This document shows positions 52,712-60,874 of a DNA stretch of 64,000 nucleotides, in pieces. The notes under the pieces are model-generated. The model ran no database searches. It was not told the DNA's origin and saw only the letters and a program-made list of their open reading frames with translations. The translations under genes and the position numbers were made by a program. Where the stretch lies: NCBI RefSeq assembly GCF_035918095.1, contig NZ_CP109137.1, positions 5,582,001 through 5,646,000 of the forward strand, read 5' to 3'. The stretch is from Streptomyces sp. NBC_01750 (lineage in GTDB: Bacteria; Actinomycetota; Actinomycetes; Streptomycetales; Streptomycetaceae). How positions within the stretch are numbered: position 1 is the stretch's first letter; the number at the start of each line of letters is the position of its first letter.

Positions 52712-53067
52712 GAATAGGCCCCCACGGTCGTTGTGTTCGATGTGCGCGACTCAAGGGGGCACTCTCAGGCTCGGCTCATCGCACCCGGCCCCCCACCGAG
52801 TTGCTCCGCGGGACATTACAGGCCATGGCTTTACACACCGTCACCGGCTGCCCAGGTGACGGCACGATGGCAGCCAACGAACCTCGTGCGGCGTTCTTCT
52901 TCGACGGGCCGGGGGTGTACTTGCCGATACCGAGAAGCGGGTCCTACCGACTTCGCAGGTAGAAGAGGCGCTTGCGAGCCGTCCCGTTTCCCGCCTCCGC
53001 AAAGCCGTGCGGGCCCCGCGGGCACTTCCCCGACGAGTCCCGGCGCTCAATTGCGTCAGGGTCCACG
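52712..53067. other. 356-bp gene-free stretch left of the IS remnant
   Basis: No supported gene. GC-rich open frames occur on both strands but none is convincing. Confidence 0.35.
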
Positions 53068-53139
53068 CACGTCGCGGCGTGGGCCGGCACCGTCTCCGTC
53101 GCCTTCGTCGTCGACACCTTCTGCGGCTGGCACACCTCC
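53068..53139 (+). pseudogene. IS3-family transposase remnant
   Basis: One frame reads THVAAWAGTVSVAFVVDTF, close to the RNase H-fold strand (TYVxTWAGxVYVAFVxDxF) of Streptomyces IS3 transposases. Only about 25 residues remain. It sits directly left of the complete IS1380 element. Confidence 0.4.
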
Positions 53140-53165
53140 CGGGGTCAACGTTGCCAAGGACGACC

Positions 53166-54844
53166 CCTTAGCCTCGATCCACCGATGTGGGCTGAGGGTG
53201 ATCTTCTGGCTGAGGTCGGGGGACGGCCGTTGGATTGGGCACCTTGTAGCTGCTGGTCTGCCCAGCGTTTCCACGTGTTCGGTTCCGGTTGGGCCCTTGC
53301 GGGCGGGGTGGGCAGGGACGTTCGTGTCAGCCGGCTGGGCCGTGGACGGTGTCGAAGAGGTGTGTCCAGGCGTGCTGCCAGGGCCAGTTGTTCGGTAGGT
53401 GCAGGGTGACGCGCCGTGCGGAGCGGGCGGTCCGGGCGGGAACGTGGATCAGGTGGGCGCGGAGGGTGGCGGTGGTGGCCTTGGCGTGGAAGGCGGAGGT
53501 CAGAGCACCGGTGGCCCGCAGCAGGTTGTAGGTCATCGCCCACAGGGTCAGCCAGGCGGAGTTGGCGTGGAAGTGTCCGGACGGCAGGTGGGCCAGAGCT
53601 GCGGCTTTGCTGTCGGCGATGACCTGCTCGACGACGGCGTGGTGACGGTGTTCCCGTTCTGACTGGAGGGTCGGGGCGGGGTTGTCGGTGAAGAACGGGT
53701 GGTAGCGCCAGAGGGGGAACAGCTCGCCCTGTTCACCCACGACGGCGGGTTCGGCCAGGTCCCGGACCCGGCGCACGATCAGCCGGGCCGTGACCCGCTC
53801 GCTCTTCTTGCGGCCGGTGAAGGCGGTGTAGGCGGGTATCTCGGCGACTTCGGCGCCGGAGATGAGCTCGCCGGTGTCGGGGTCGGGCACCGCGGTGGGA
53901 TAGGTGATCTGCTGCCATGCCTCGTCCGGAATGCCGAGGACGGCCCGCTTGATGGAGGGGTTCATGCCGCAGGTGATGGAGAAGCGGGCCCCGGTCCGGC
54001 GGCAGGCGGCGATTACACCGGCGTTGTAGAACTGTGAATCTGCCCGCAGGATCCGCAGGCCGGTGCAGCCGACCTCGACGGCGGTGGCCAGCGCCTCACT
54101 GACCAGTTTCGGGGCGCCGCGTGAGTCGGCTGCCTTCCCGCGGCGCATCCGCACGGTGGCGATCACCGGCCGCGAGGCGGGGGTGCAGATCGTGGCCAGC
54201 AGCGGGTGCAGGGTGCGGACGCCCTTGAACCGGCCGTACTCGGCGCCCTGCTTGGTCCGGCCGTAGACCCGTTTGTGGGTGGAGTCGACATCGATGAACG
54301 CCTTCTCGCCTGCGCCGGGCAGCAGCGGCGTGTGCGAGGCCAAAGCGGCCAGGAACCTGCGGTGCACCGCGTGGAGCTGGAGTGCGTGACCGTGGGTGAA
54401 CGCGCGCAGGAAGCTGCCCAGCGTGGAGGGCGCACGGACGCCTGCGAACAACACGGGCATCGCGCCGTGGCGCAGGACGTGAAGGTCGTCGATGCTGTCC
54501 GCACCGGCGGCCATCCCGGCCACGATGCTGGTGACCTTGGCATCCGGCCCGGCACCCGCGCCGTTCTTCGCTCCGGTCAGCTTCACCTTCTCCGCCACCA
54601 GACGGGCCAGCCCGCACCGCTCGGCCAGCTGCATCACCGGGACCAGCCCGGCATGCGCGATCAGATTCGGGTCGTCGAACGCAGCGGAGACCGCCGCCGG
54701 AGTATGGGAAACTTTCATCTACGAGGTGCCTTGCTGATTGTGCGTGCTGGAAGCGTCAGAACTCCCATCATCGCAGGTCAGCAGGCACCTCTTCTTGATT
54801 CCTTATCCACAGGACGCGGGTCACTCGGTGGATCGAGGCTTAGG
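53166..54844 (-). mobile_element. Complete IS1380-family insertion sequence
   Basis: 1679 bp with 20-bp terminal inverted repeats: CCTTAGCCTCGATCCACCGA on the left and CCTAAGCCTCGATCCACCGA (complement strand) on the right, one mismatch. One transposase gene fills it. No obvious target-site duplication in the flanks (GACC left, CGCT right), so flanking DNA may have recombined. A hairpin (GAGGTGCC / GGCACCTC, about 54723-54791) lies at the 5' side of the transposase gene. Confidence 0.85.
53327..54718 (-). CDS. IS1380 family transposase
   Basis: A 463-residue DDE transposase. It has FIDVDSTHKRVYGRTKQG (first Asp), LRILRADSQFYNAGVI (second Asp) and VVEQVIADSKAAALAHLP (third acidic site), in the order expected for the IS4/IS1380 superfamily. 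Length and the C-terminal WLTLWAMTYNLLRATG are typical. It fills the IS with short non-coding ends and the hairpin upstream. Intact, so the element may still be mobile. Confidence 0.9.
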   Translation of the reverse strand: MKVSHTPAAVSAAFDDPNLIAHAGLVPVMQLAERCGLARLVAEKVKLTGAKNGAGAGPDAKVTSIVAGMAAGADSIDDLHVLRHGAMPVLFAGVRAPSTLGSFLRAFTHGHALQLHAVHRRFLAALASHTPLLPGAGEKAFIDVDSTHKRVYGRTKQGAEYGRFKGVRTLHPLLATICTPASRPVIATVRMRRGKAADSRGAPKLVSEALATAVEVGCTGLRILRADSQFYNAGVIAACRRTGARFSITCGMNPSIKRAVLGIPDEAWQQITYPTAVPDPDTGELISGAEVAEIPAYTAFTGRKKSERVTARLIVRRVRDLAEPAVVGEQGELFPLWRYHPFFTDNPAPTLQSEREHRHHAVVEQVIADSKAAALAHLPSGHFHANSAWLTLWAMTYNLLRATGALTSAFHAKATTATLRAHLIHVPARTARSARRVTLHLPNNWPWQHAWTHLFDTVHGPAG

Positions 54845-55035
54845 CGCTGCCGCCCGACACGGCCATAGCTACCCTCCAGTAAGGGTGACCTGCGGGGATG
54901 GCCCGAGCTGGTTGCCTTTGACGAGTGGATATGCGAGACGGCAGTTGCTGGATAGAGTCGTCTCGTTACAACTGGTTGTGGGGACAACCAAAAGCGCCTT
55001 TCGGCTGCCATCGTCCTGGGGAGGGCCTGCAGCAC
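54845..55035. other. 191-bp region between IS1380 and the endonuclease-TerD gene
   Basis: Holds the presumed promoter of the fusion gene. Any IS-borne outward promoter would also act here. A GGGGAGGG ribosome-like stretch lies about 16 bases before the start. Confidence 0.4.
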
Positions 55036-57096
55036 ATGAGTCGTCGCTCTACTGGCTTTGTCGGCGTGTGGGCTGAGATGCAACGGCAGCAGCAACGCCA
55101 ACTGGAAGCCGAAGCCAGACAGCGGAGACAAGAAGCTCAGCAAGCGCGGGCCTACCAGCGACGAGCTGCCCAGAGCCACCGCGAATACAAGCAGGCAGAG
55201 GCGCTGCGTCGCACGGAGGAACTGGACGCACAGGTTGCGTCACTGCAAGCTCTTCTCGCATCGGGTTGTCGAGCCCCGGCTTTCAGGGCTGCCTCACTCA
55301 TGCGACATGAGGAGATCCAGCCCTTCGCCCCCGGACCGTTGGCGCAGCCCGTGCCCATGCCGGATTTCAATCAGTACCAAACGCAGAGCGGTTGGACCGC
55401 GAGTCGCCGGGCTCAGGCGCAGGCCGAAGCGCAGACGCGCTTCGAGCGGGACTGGCAGGCTGCCCAGGCCGTGGAGGCTCAGCGACAGCAGCAGCTGGCG
55501 TCGTACCAGCGGGAGTACCAGCACTGGGCCGACGCTCAGTTGGCTGAGGTGCGCGCGCACAATGCCGGCGTCGTCGCGGTAATCGAGGGCGTAAAGCGCC
55601 GGGGTCCCGATTCCGTGGTCGAGTACTTCTCCGCCGCTCTCTATGCCTCAACGGCGTGGCCCGAAGGTTTCCCGCGTCAGGTTGCAGCTGCCTACGACCC
55701 GGCAGCCCGGCAGTTGGTGCTGGATTGGGAGTTGCCCGCTTACAGCATCGTCCCCGAGGTCAAGTCCGTTCGGTACATGTCCGGGGTCGATCAGGAAAAG
55801 GAGACCCCCCGTCCGGTAGGCCAGCGTCGAGCTCTGTACAGGGAGGTACTCGCGCAGTGCATGCTGCTCGTATTGCACGAACTCTTCGCCGCAGATGAGC
55901 TGGGTGCCCTTGAGTCGGTGGCCTTGAACGGGTTCGTCGATGGACACGACCCTACGACGGGCCGACCGGGCCATATCTTCCTCGCAACTGTCATGGCCTC
56001 GCGCTCTTCGTTCCATGACCTGCACCTAGCGCAGGTGGAGGCAGGCAGTTGCCTGGCTGACGCTCTGCGAGGGCAGCTCTCAGCCAGGCCGGACCAACTC
56101 ATACCAGTACGGCCGAGTCGGCGGCCGCAAGATGTCGGGAACCGCGTCGTCGCCCACGGCAGCGACGAGGAACCGGATCTGTACGACATGGATCCGGTCG
56201 CATTCGAGAATCTTGTCGCCGATCTCTTCCGGGCCATGGGGATGCAAGCGGTGACGACCCAACGCTCAAACGATGGCGGTGTGGACGTCGACGCCCTGGA
56301 TCCGGCACCGATCCGAGGCGGCAAGATCGTCGTGCAGGTGAAGCGTTACCGCAACACGGTGCCTCCCACTGCCGTGCGTGACTTGTTCGGGACTGTGCAG
56401 GACGCCGGCGCCAACAAGGGTGTCCTCGTGACGACGTCAGGGTTCGGTCCTGGCTCACACACCTTCGCCAATGGCAAGCCGCTGGAACTTGTCTCGGGCA
56501 CAGAGCTCGTCGACCTGCTGCATCGTCATGGGCTGCGTGGGCGACTGGGCGAGAGCCGTCGTCAAGCCGCTGCACAGCTGACACCGTCGGGCCCGGACAC
56601 TCGTTTGCCTGACGACTACAACGTCCTGGGCATGTCGTGGTCGGGAAGGGTCGCCTTGGACGTGTGTGCCCTCGTCTGCAGTGGCAACCGCGTCCTCAGC
56701 GACGATCACTTCGTCTTCTACAACAACCCGCAGACTCCGGACGGCTCAGTGCGTGCTCTTCCCGCAGCGGCGCCCGACAAGGCAGCAATGTGCGTCTCCT
56801 TCGACGGGTTGCCAGAGGAGGCCGATCGGTTCGTACTCGTGGCCGCCATCGACCCAGAGGTCAACCCGGACGCCGATCTCTCCGGTTTCACTGACGCCTG
56901 CATCCGGCTGCTCGATCCGGGGATGGCGGAGCTGGGACGGCTTGAGGTCTCCGACGGCCGGCCGCGCGAGACTGCCTTGGTACTCGGCTCCTTCCGTCGA
57001 AGGCCCAACGGGGACTGGGACTTCGTCCTCGGTGGCAAGGGCTACACGGGCGGCCTGGAGGAACTCGTTCAGGGTTACGGCATCGAGGTGGAGTAG
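55036..57096 (+). CDS. Coiled-coil / Mrr-type endonuclease / TerD fusion protein
   Basis: A 686-residue protein with three parts. Residues 1-190: Gln/Ala/Arg/Glu-rich coiled coil. About 385-510: a PD-(D/E)xK nuclease of the Mrr type, FENLVADLFRAMG .. GGVDVDALD (Asp417) .. IVVQVKRYRN (Gln434, Lys436), followed by GVLVTTSGFG. About 526-686: a TerD domain with YNVLGMSW, DDHFVFYNNPQTPDGS, and FRRRPNGDWDFVLGG. A fold of unknown kind lies between (190-370). TerD domains bind calcium and are tied to tellurite, phage and stress resistance; fusions with nucleases have been noted by comparative studies. No modification methylase is near. Adjacent IS1380 suggests mobility. ATG at 55036. Confidence 0.88.
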   Translation: MSRRSTGFVGVWAEMQRQQQRQLEAEARQRRQEAQQARAYQRRAAQSHREYKQAEALRRTEELDAQVASLQALLASGCRAPAFRAASLMRHEEIQPFAPGPLAQPVPMPDFNQYQTQSGWTASRRAQAQAEAQTRFERDWQAAQAVEAQRQQQLASYQREYQHWADAQLAEVRAHNAGVVAVIEGVKRRGPDSVVEYFSAALYASTAWPEGFPRQVAAAYDPAARQLVLDWELPAYSIVPEVKSVRYMSGVDQEKETPRPVGQRRALYREVLAQCMLLVLHELFAADELGALESVALNGFVDGHDPTTGRPGHIFLATVMASRSSFHDLHLAQVEAGSCLADALRGQLSARPDQLIPVRPSRRPQDVGNRVVAHGSDEEPDLYDMDPVAFENLVADLFRAMGMQAVTTQRSNDGGVDVDALDPAPIRGGKIVVQVKRYRNTVPPTAVRDLFGTVQDAGANKGVLVTTSGFGPGSHTFANGKPLELVSGTELVDLLHRHGLRGRLGESRRQAAAQLTPSGPDTRLPDDYNVLGMSWSGRVALDVCALVCSGNRVLSDDHFVFYNNPQTPDGSVRALPAAAPDKAAMCVSFDGLPEEADRFVLVAAIDPEVNPDADLSGFTDACIRLLDPGMAELGRLEVSDGRPRETALVLGSFRRRPNGDWDFVLGGKGYTGGLEELVQGYGIEVE

Positions 57097-57128
57097 CTCA
57101 GCGAGTCCGGATCCTGCGAGCGGCATGG

Positions 57129-58211
57129 ATGGGCTGTGAACGCAGCTTGATGACCCAGGTCAAGCCTGGCTCACAGCCCTTTGAGCGAAACATCCGTGTC
57201 GCCCGTCATCGGCCTCATGACCGTTCGTTAGGCTCGGCCGCCACACAGGTTCCGATCTTCACGGAGGGCAGGACGGCGAGGATCAATCGCGAGCGGCTCG
57301 TCAGAACGCTGACATTCTGGCTGCGTCCCGCCTTCGCGTTGCGAGTCATCAACCGGTTTCAGAGGATCGTTGGTTTCGACCGCTCGATGGCCCTGGCGTC
57401 CAGCGCTCTCACCGCACTGGTTCCGCTCATAATCCTCGGCAGCGCCGTCCTGAGCGACTTCGTCCACTACGACTCCGCGGACCGGATGATCAAGCGCTAC
57501 AGCCTCTCCGGAGCGGGCGCCGAGGCAGTCAACTCCCTCTTCACCCCTGCCGAGAGCACGAACGCGAGTGCGGGCATCTTCGGGGTGGTGTTCCTGACGA
57601 TCTCGGTGCTGAGCTTCGCGCGGGCCTCGCAGCGGCTCTTCGAACAGACATGGGAACTCAAGCCCCTCAGCGTGCGCAACACACGAAACGGCCTGTGGTG
57701 GATCCTGACTCTTGGCGGCTACGCATTGGTCACCGGGTGGCTCTCCGTAGTCCTTGGCGGGAGCGGGCTGGGTTTGGTGACCGCGGCCGGCGAGGCAGCG
57801 GTAACCGCCGTGTTCCTTGTCTGGAGCGGCTGGATCCTGTCAGCGAAGCGGATCAACTGGCCCGACCTGATCCCTTTCGGAGTCACTGCAGCCGTTCTGA
57901 CAGCGGTCTATTCCGTGGGCGCAACCCTCTACCTGCCGCGTCTCTTCAACTCCTCCGTCTCACGCTACGGGGTGTTCGGTGCCGTCTTCGCGATGATCTC
58001 GGCCCTCTTCGGAGCCATGCTCGTCCTCGTCGCATCGGCTGCACTCGGACGAGAAGTACGAGACGAGCTCAGCCGGATCCGTCAGGGCCAGCGCCCTTCA
58101 GACCATGAGGTTCGCCAGGAGTGGGACAGTGTGGTCGAGCAGACACGGTCACGTTGGCGCACGGCGCGGGAACAGGTCTCTCATCGTCGGATCAAGGGCG
58201 CGGACCACTGA
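57129..58211 (+). CDS. YihY/BrkB-family membrane protein
   Basis: A 360-residue frame; family sequence begins only at RINRERLVRTLTFWLRPAFA (about residue 50). Six or so membrane segments (for example ASSALTALVPLIILGSAVL, GIFGVVFLTISVLSFARASQ, WWILTLGGYALVTGWLSVVL) then a basic cytoplasmic tail. The only in-frame starts are ATG 57129 and ATG 57150, both in the dispersed repeat copy D, so the native start has been lost or displaced. Role in envelope or transport unknown; the family is not RNase BN. Confidence 0.7.
   Translation: MGCERSLMTQVKPGSQPFERNIRVARHRPHDRSLGSAATQVPIFTEGRTARINRERLVRTLTFWLRPAFALRVINRFQRIVGFDRSMALASSALTALVPLIILGSAVLSDFVHYDSADRMIKRYSLSGAGAEAVNSLFTPAESTNASAGIFGVVFLTISVLSFARASQRLFEQTWELKPLSVRNTRNGLWWILTLGGYALVTGWLSVVLGGSGLGLVTAAGEAAVTAVFLVWSGWILSAKRINWPDLIPFGVTAAVLTAVYSVGATLYLPRLFNSSVSRYGVFGAVFAMISALFGAMLVLVASAALGREVRDELSRIRQGQRPSDHEVRQEWDSVVEQTRSRWRTAREQVSHRRIKGADH
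57131..57179. repeat. Dispersed hairpin repeat, copy D (full)
   Basis: Left arm GGGCTGTGAACGCAGCTTGA, loop TGACCCAGG, right arm TCAAGCCTGGCTCACAGCCC. It begins 35 bases after the endonuclease-TerD stop codon and spans the start region of the YihY-like gene. Confidence 0.75.
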
Positions 58212-58288
58212 CAGGCGGCGCCGGCCACGACCGGCATTCACGTTCCCAACGTCTACAGCCAGGAGAGAGAGCACCGGGGGAGCTTTAG

Positions 58289-58408
58289 TGGCAGGCCAGG
58301 ACGAATGCAGACGGGACCGGGACGGTGCGCCTGGTGCTGTCGGCGGCAGCGGCTCATGACGTGGCGGCACTGGTGCGGGCGGTTGCTCGGCTAGGCAAGG
58401 TCGGCTGA
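58289..58408 (+). pseudogene. Duplicated 3' fragment of the 46161-46502 gene
   Basis: 40 codons (WQARTNADGTGTVRLVLSAA, then DVAALVRAVARLGKVG and a stop) about 90% identical to 46383-46502. No 5' part, no start; a dead copy. Confidence 0.75.
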
Positions 58409-58440
58409 GCCGGGCCGGATCTTGAATGGCCCCGGCGGTG

Positions 58441-58917
58441 TCATCTTCTCGTGGTCGATTCTGGCACGCCGAGATCTTGGCGCATGACACGGCGGAGTTC
58501 GGCCACTGCCGAATCGAACCTGTTCTCCAGCTCGCTGTACGCCGGGCTCTCGATCACAGCTCCGTCCACGAGCAGGTCTCTCGTGTGCCTCAAGACCACG
58601 AACGCGGCGCGGGCGGCGTCAACGACATCTTGCGGGGCGATGATGGCCAGCTGGTGGCGGATCTCGTACGCCCCGGGCGTCAGAAACAGCTCGCGCACCC
58701 TCTGAGGGCGCTCGCTTGCAGGTATGTCTGCCTGCGCGCACTCGTGGAGCGTCGTTCGCATACGCGAGAGTGCAGCGGTGTAGTCGGAGAGCTGCCTCCG
58801 TACGTCGAGACTCTGGCCGGCGCGCTCCCTGCCCCACCTGAGCCGATCGCCAATCAACGTCGACCCGACCCCGATTACCGCGCCAAGTGCCGTACTGACT
58901 GGCGATATCCACTCCAT
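58441..58917 (-). CDS. Membrane-anchored helical protein, paralogue of 47251-47700
   Basis: A 158-residue protein. N-terminal membrane segment (WISPVSTALGAVIGVGSTLI) followed by GDRLRWGRERAGQSLDVRRQ and long helices, with CAQADIPASERPQRVREL and VVDAARAAFVVLRHTRDLLV. The start MEW..P plus membrane segment repeats that of the protein at 47251-47700. ATG at 58917 fits the family start. Function unknown. Confidence 0.65.
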   Translation of the reverse strand: MEWISPVSTALGAVIGVGSTLIGDRLRWGRERAGQSLDVRRQLSDYTAALSRMRTTLHECAQADIPASERPQRVRELFLTPGAYEIRHQLAIIAPQDVVDAARAAFVVLRHTRDLLVDGAVIESPAYSELENRFDSAVAELRRVMRQDLGVPESTTRR

Positions 58918-59139
58918 GGCAGGGGAGCGTAGGACGTCCGTTTGCCCGCCGCTCGGGGGCGTACCTTGGACGTGCGCTCCGAGCTCGGGAATCATCGCGC
59001 TTCGGCGGTCCGATCTGCGTCCTGACCAGGTACAACGGGTGCTGCAATGAAGCCCGAAGGCCTGGTCCGGCATCCGCTGTTGACCGTGCTTCCCCGTCTC
59101 GTCGGGCACGGATCGGGCACGGACTACCCCCTCGATGCG

Positions 59140-59458
59140 AACTATCGGCGTGGCGGTCGCTGAGGTCCGCTCGGGCGGTCGGGTAGCCGGCGGGACCGGT
59201 CGGCGTGTTCGACCAGTCCATGGTCATCACGAACAGGTCTGTGCCCGCGAACAGTTCGTCGAGGATCGTGTTGTACCGGTCCAGCACGATCGCGTACTCG
59301 TCTTCGGACTCCGGGGTAGCGCTTCGAGCCGGGGAGGCTGTGGAAGCGCACCCAGCGGTCGGGGTACGTACTGCGGAACGTGTGGGCGGCGGGTGGGCCC
59401 GACTGCCGTCGTTCCTGCCACAGCCTCGCCAGCAGCTCGGGGGTGACGCCAGCGCTCA
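59140..59458 (-). pseudogene. DUF3885-like protein, frameshifted and truncated
   Basis: Reads SAGVTPELLARLWQERRQSG, then AAHTFRSTYPDRWVRFHSLP and GSKRYP; one extra C (CCCC for CCC, about 59321) throws the frame, and the correct one resumes as ESEDEYAIVLDRYNTILDEL, then FVMTMDWSNTPTGPAGYP before similarity stops. Preceded at 59456-59507 by the last codons of an msrA copy. The same gene start is found overlapping the real msrA at 63044. Confidence 0.65.
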
Positions 59459-59506
59459 ACCGTCGGCCTTGGCGACGCCGATCGGGCACGAGACGCCCGT
59501 CCCGCC
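59364..59506. repeat. 143-bp direct repeat, left copy (DUF3885 start + msrA 3' end)
   Basis: About 88% identical over 143 bp without gaps to 62949-63091 in the same orientation. Covers the last 17 codons or so of an msrA copy and the first 30 codons of the DUF3885-like gene. Confidence 0.8.
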
Positions 59507-59535
59507 AAGCCTGTGCTGCCATGTGACCCGTTGGA

Positions 59536-60642
59536 TCAGGCGCGCAGACCCGTGAGTCCGTCATACGCGGCCGTGACGATCTCTAGTCCCCGATTGTCGT
59601 CGGCGGGTTCACGCATCTGATGTGTCACGTACGCCACTGCCATACGGGCATCAGGGTCGATCACGACCAGTGAGCCGCCCCAACCGCCCCACCCATAGGT
59701 GTTGCCGAACAGTCCGTAGCCCAGACCCCAGCGCATCGGCATGCCCAGGACGCGGTCATCGCCGTGGAACTGCTCCTCCCGGGCACGGTCACAACCCGCC
59801 TGCGACAGCAGCCGCGCCCCCCGCACCGATCCTCCGCAGGCCATCACGGACTGGACGAGGGCGACCGAGCGGGCGTTGCCGAGCCCGCTCGCCGCAGGGA
59901 TTTGCGCACGGCGCCAGGCCACGCTGTTCCCGTCGTGGACCCGTATCGGTGTCCCGGCGGCGGGAGCCGCGCCGCTGACGCGGGCACTCGCGGCGTAGCC
60001 GTCGTCCCGGGACTGTGGCGGGATCGTGAGCGCCACCCGGTGGTCGTGCTCGGCGGGCAGGCCGATGTGGAAGTCCGCGCCCAGCGGGCCGGCAACCTCG
60101 TCGGCGAAGAACGCGCCCAGAGTCCGACCGGTGATGCGGCGTACGACCTCGCCCACGAGGAATCCCTGGGTGAGCGAGTGGTATCCGGCCTCGGTGCCCG
60201 GCTCCCATTGCGGAGCCTGCGCGGCCAGTCGTGCCGTGGCGGACGTCCAGTCGTACAGCTCCGCCACCGGCCCGTCCCAGTCGGGCAGGCCAGCCGTGTG
60301 CGCGAGCAGGTGGCGTACCAGCACCTTCTCTTTGCCCGCCGCGGCGAACTCCGGCCAGTACCGGGCGACCGGCGCGGCCAGGTCCAGTTCGCCACGGTCG
60401 GCGAGAACCAGGGCGCACAGCGCGGTCATCGTCTTGGTGACGGACCAGACGTTGACGATCGTGTCGCGCTGCCACGGGATCGTACGGTCGGCGTCGGTGA
60501 ATCCGCCCCAGACGTCCACCACCGGCCGGCCATCCACGAAGACGGCCACCGAGCCACCGGCGTCTCCCTCGTCCAGCAATGCCGCCAGCGCGCTGGGCAC
60601 GGCAGTGAACAGATCATCGTATGATCCCTGAATGTCCGCCAT
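59536..60642 (-). CDS. Serine hydrolase, beta-lactamase/EstB family
   Basis: A 368-residue class C beta-lactamase-fold esterase or carboxypeptidase. Nucleophile motif SVTK (about residue 68, VNVWSVTKTMTALCALV), general-base motif YHS in EAGYHSLTQGFLVG (about 153), and the third motif region YGWGGWGGSLVVIDP near 317. No signal peptide, so cytosolic. Family members hydrolyse esters or lactones; substrate unknown. Length is typical. ATG at 60642. Its 3' side abuts the repeat-containing region. Confidence 0.88.
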   Translation of the reverse strand: MADIQGSYDDLFTAVPSALAALLDEGDAGGSVAVFVDGRPVVDVWGGFTDADRTIPWQRDTIVNVWSVTKTMTALCALVLADRGELDLAAPVARYWPEFAAAGKEKVLVRHLLAHTAGLPDWDGPVAELYDWTSATARLAAQAPQWEPGTEAGYHSLTQGFLVGEVVRRITGRTLGAFFADEVAGPLGADFHIGLPAEHDHRVALTIPPQSRDDGYAASARVSGAAPAAGTPIRVHDGNSVAWRRAQIPAASGLGNARSVALVQSVMACGGSVRGARLLSQAGCDRAREEQFHGDDRVLGMPMRWGLGYGLFGNTYGWGGWGGSLVVIDPDARMAVAYVTHQMREPADDNRGLEIVTAAYDGLTGLRA

Positions 60643-60705
60643 GCTGAGAATCTAGCCAGCTTGGGGTGACGCGAGGCAACTGAATTCCCGGCCCGCTAGG
60701 GGCGA

Positions 60706-60833
60706 CTATCCCTCAGTGGCTTCCGGCGCAGGGGCGATGCCGGTCGGGCAGGACGCTCCCCAGTTCGTCTCGAACGGGGTACTCAGCTTGACGCCCGTCC
60801 CGCCGATCCAGCAGTACCCCGCGGGGTTCTGCC
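60706..60833 (-). pseudogene. msrA 3'-end remnant with insertion
   Basis: One frame reads QNPAGYCWIGGTGV then KLSTPFETNWGA and SCPTGIAPAPEATEG. The true MsrA end is [25 protein letters not shown], so a 12-residue insertion and a divergent tail are present. No upstream part of msrA remains. Confidence 0.6.
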
Positions 60834-60874
60834 GGCGGCCCAGCTCGCTTGCACCGTTGCTTCCTTGACCCAAG

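Noticed and set aside
52944..53135. Minus-strand frame TKATETVPAHAATCVDPDAI with high third-position GC
   Set aside because: It is antisense to the IS3-like remnant, has no start or homology, and GC-rich DNA gives such frames by chance.
49593..59130. Paired words such as TGGCACGGATCTGGCACGGA at about 46695, 50300 and 59107
   Set aside because: Short, imperfect, in different contexts; not enough to define an element.
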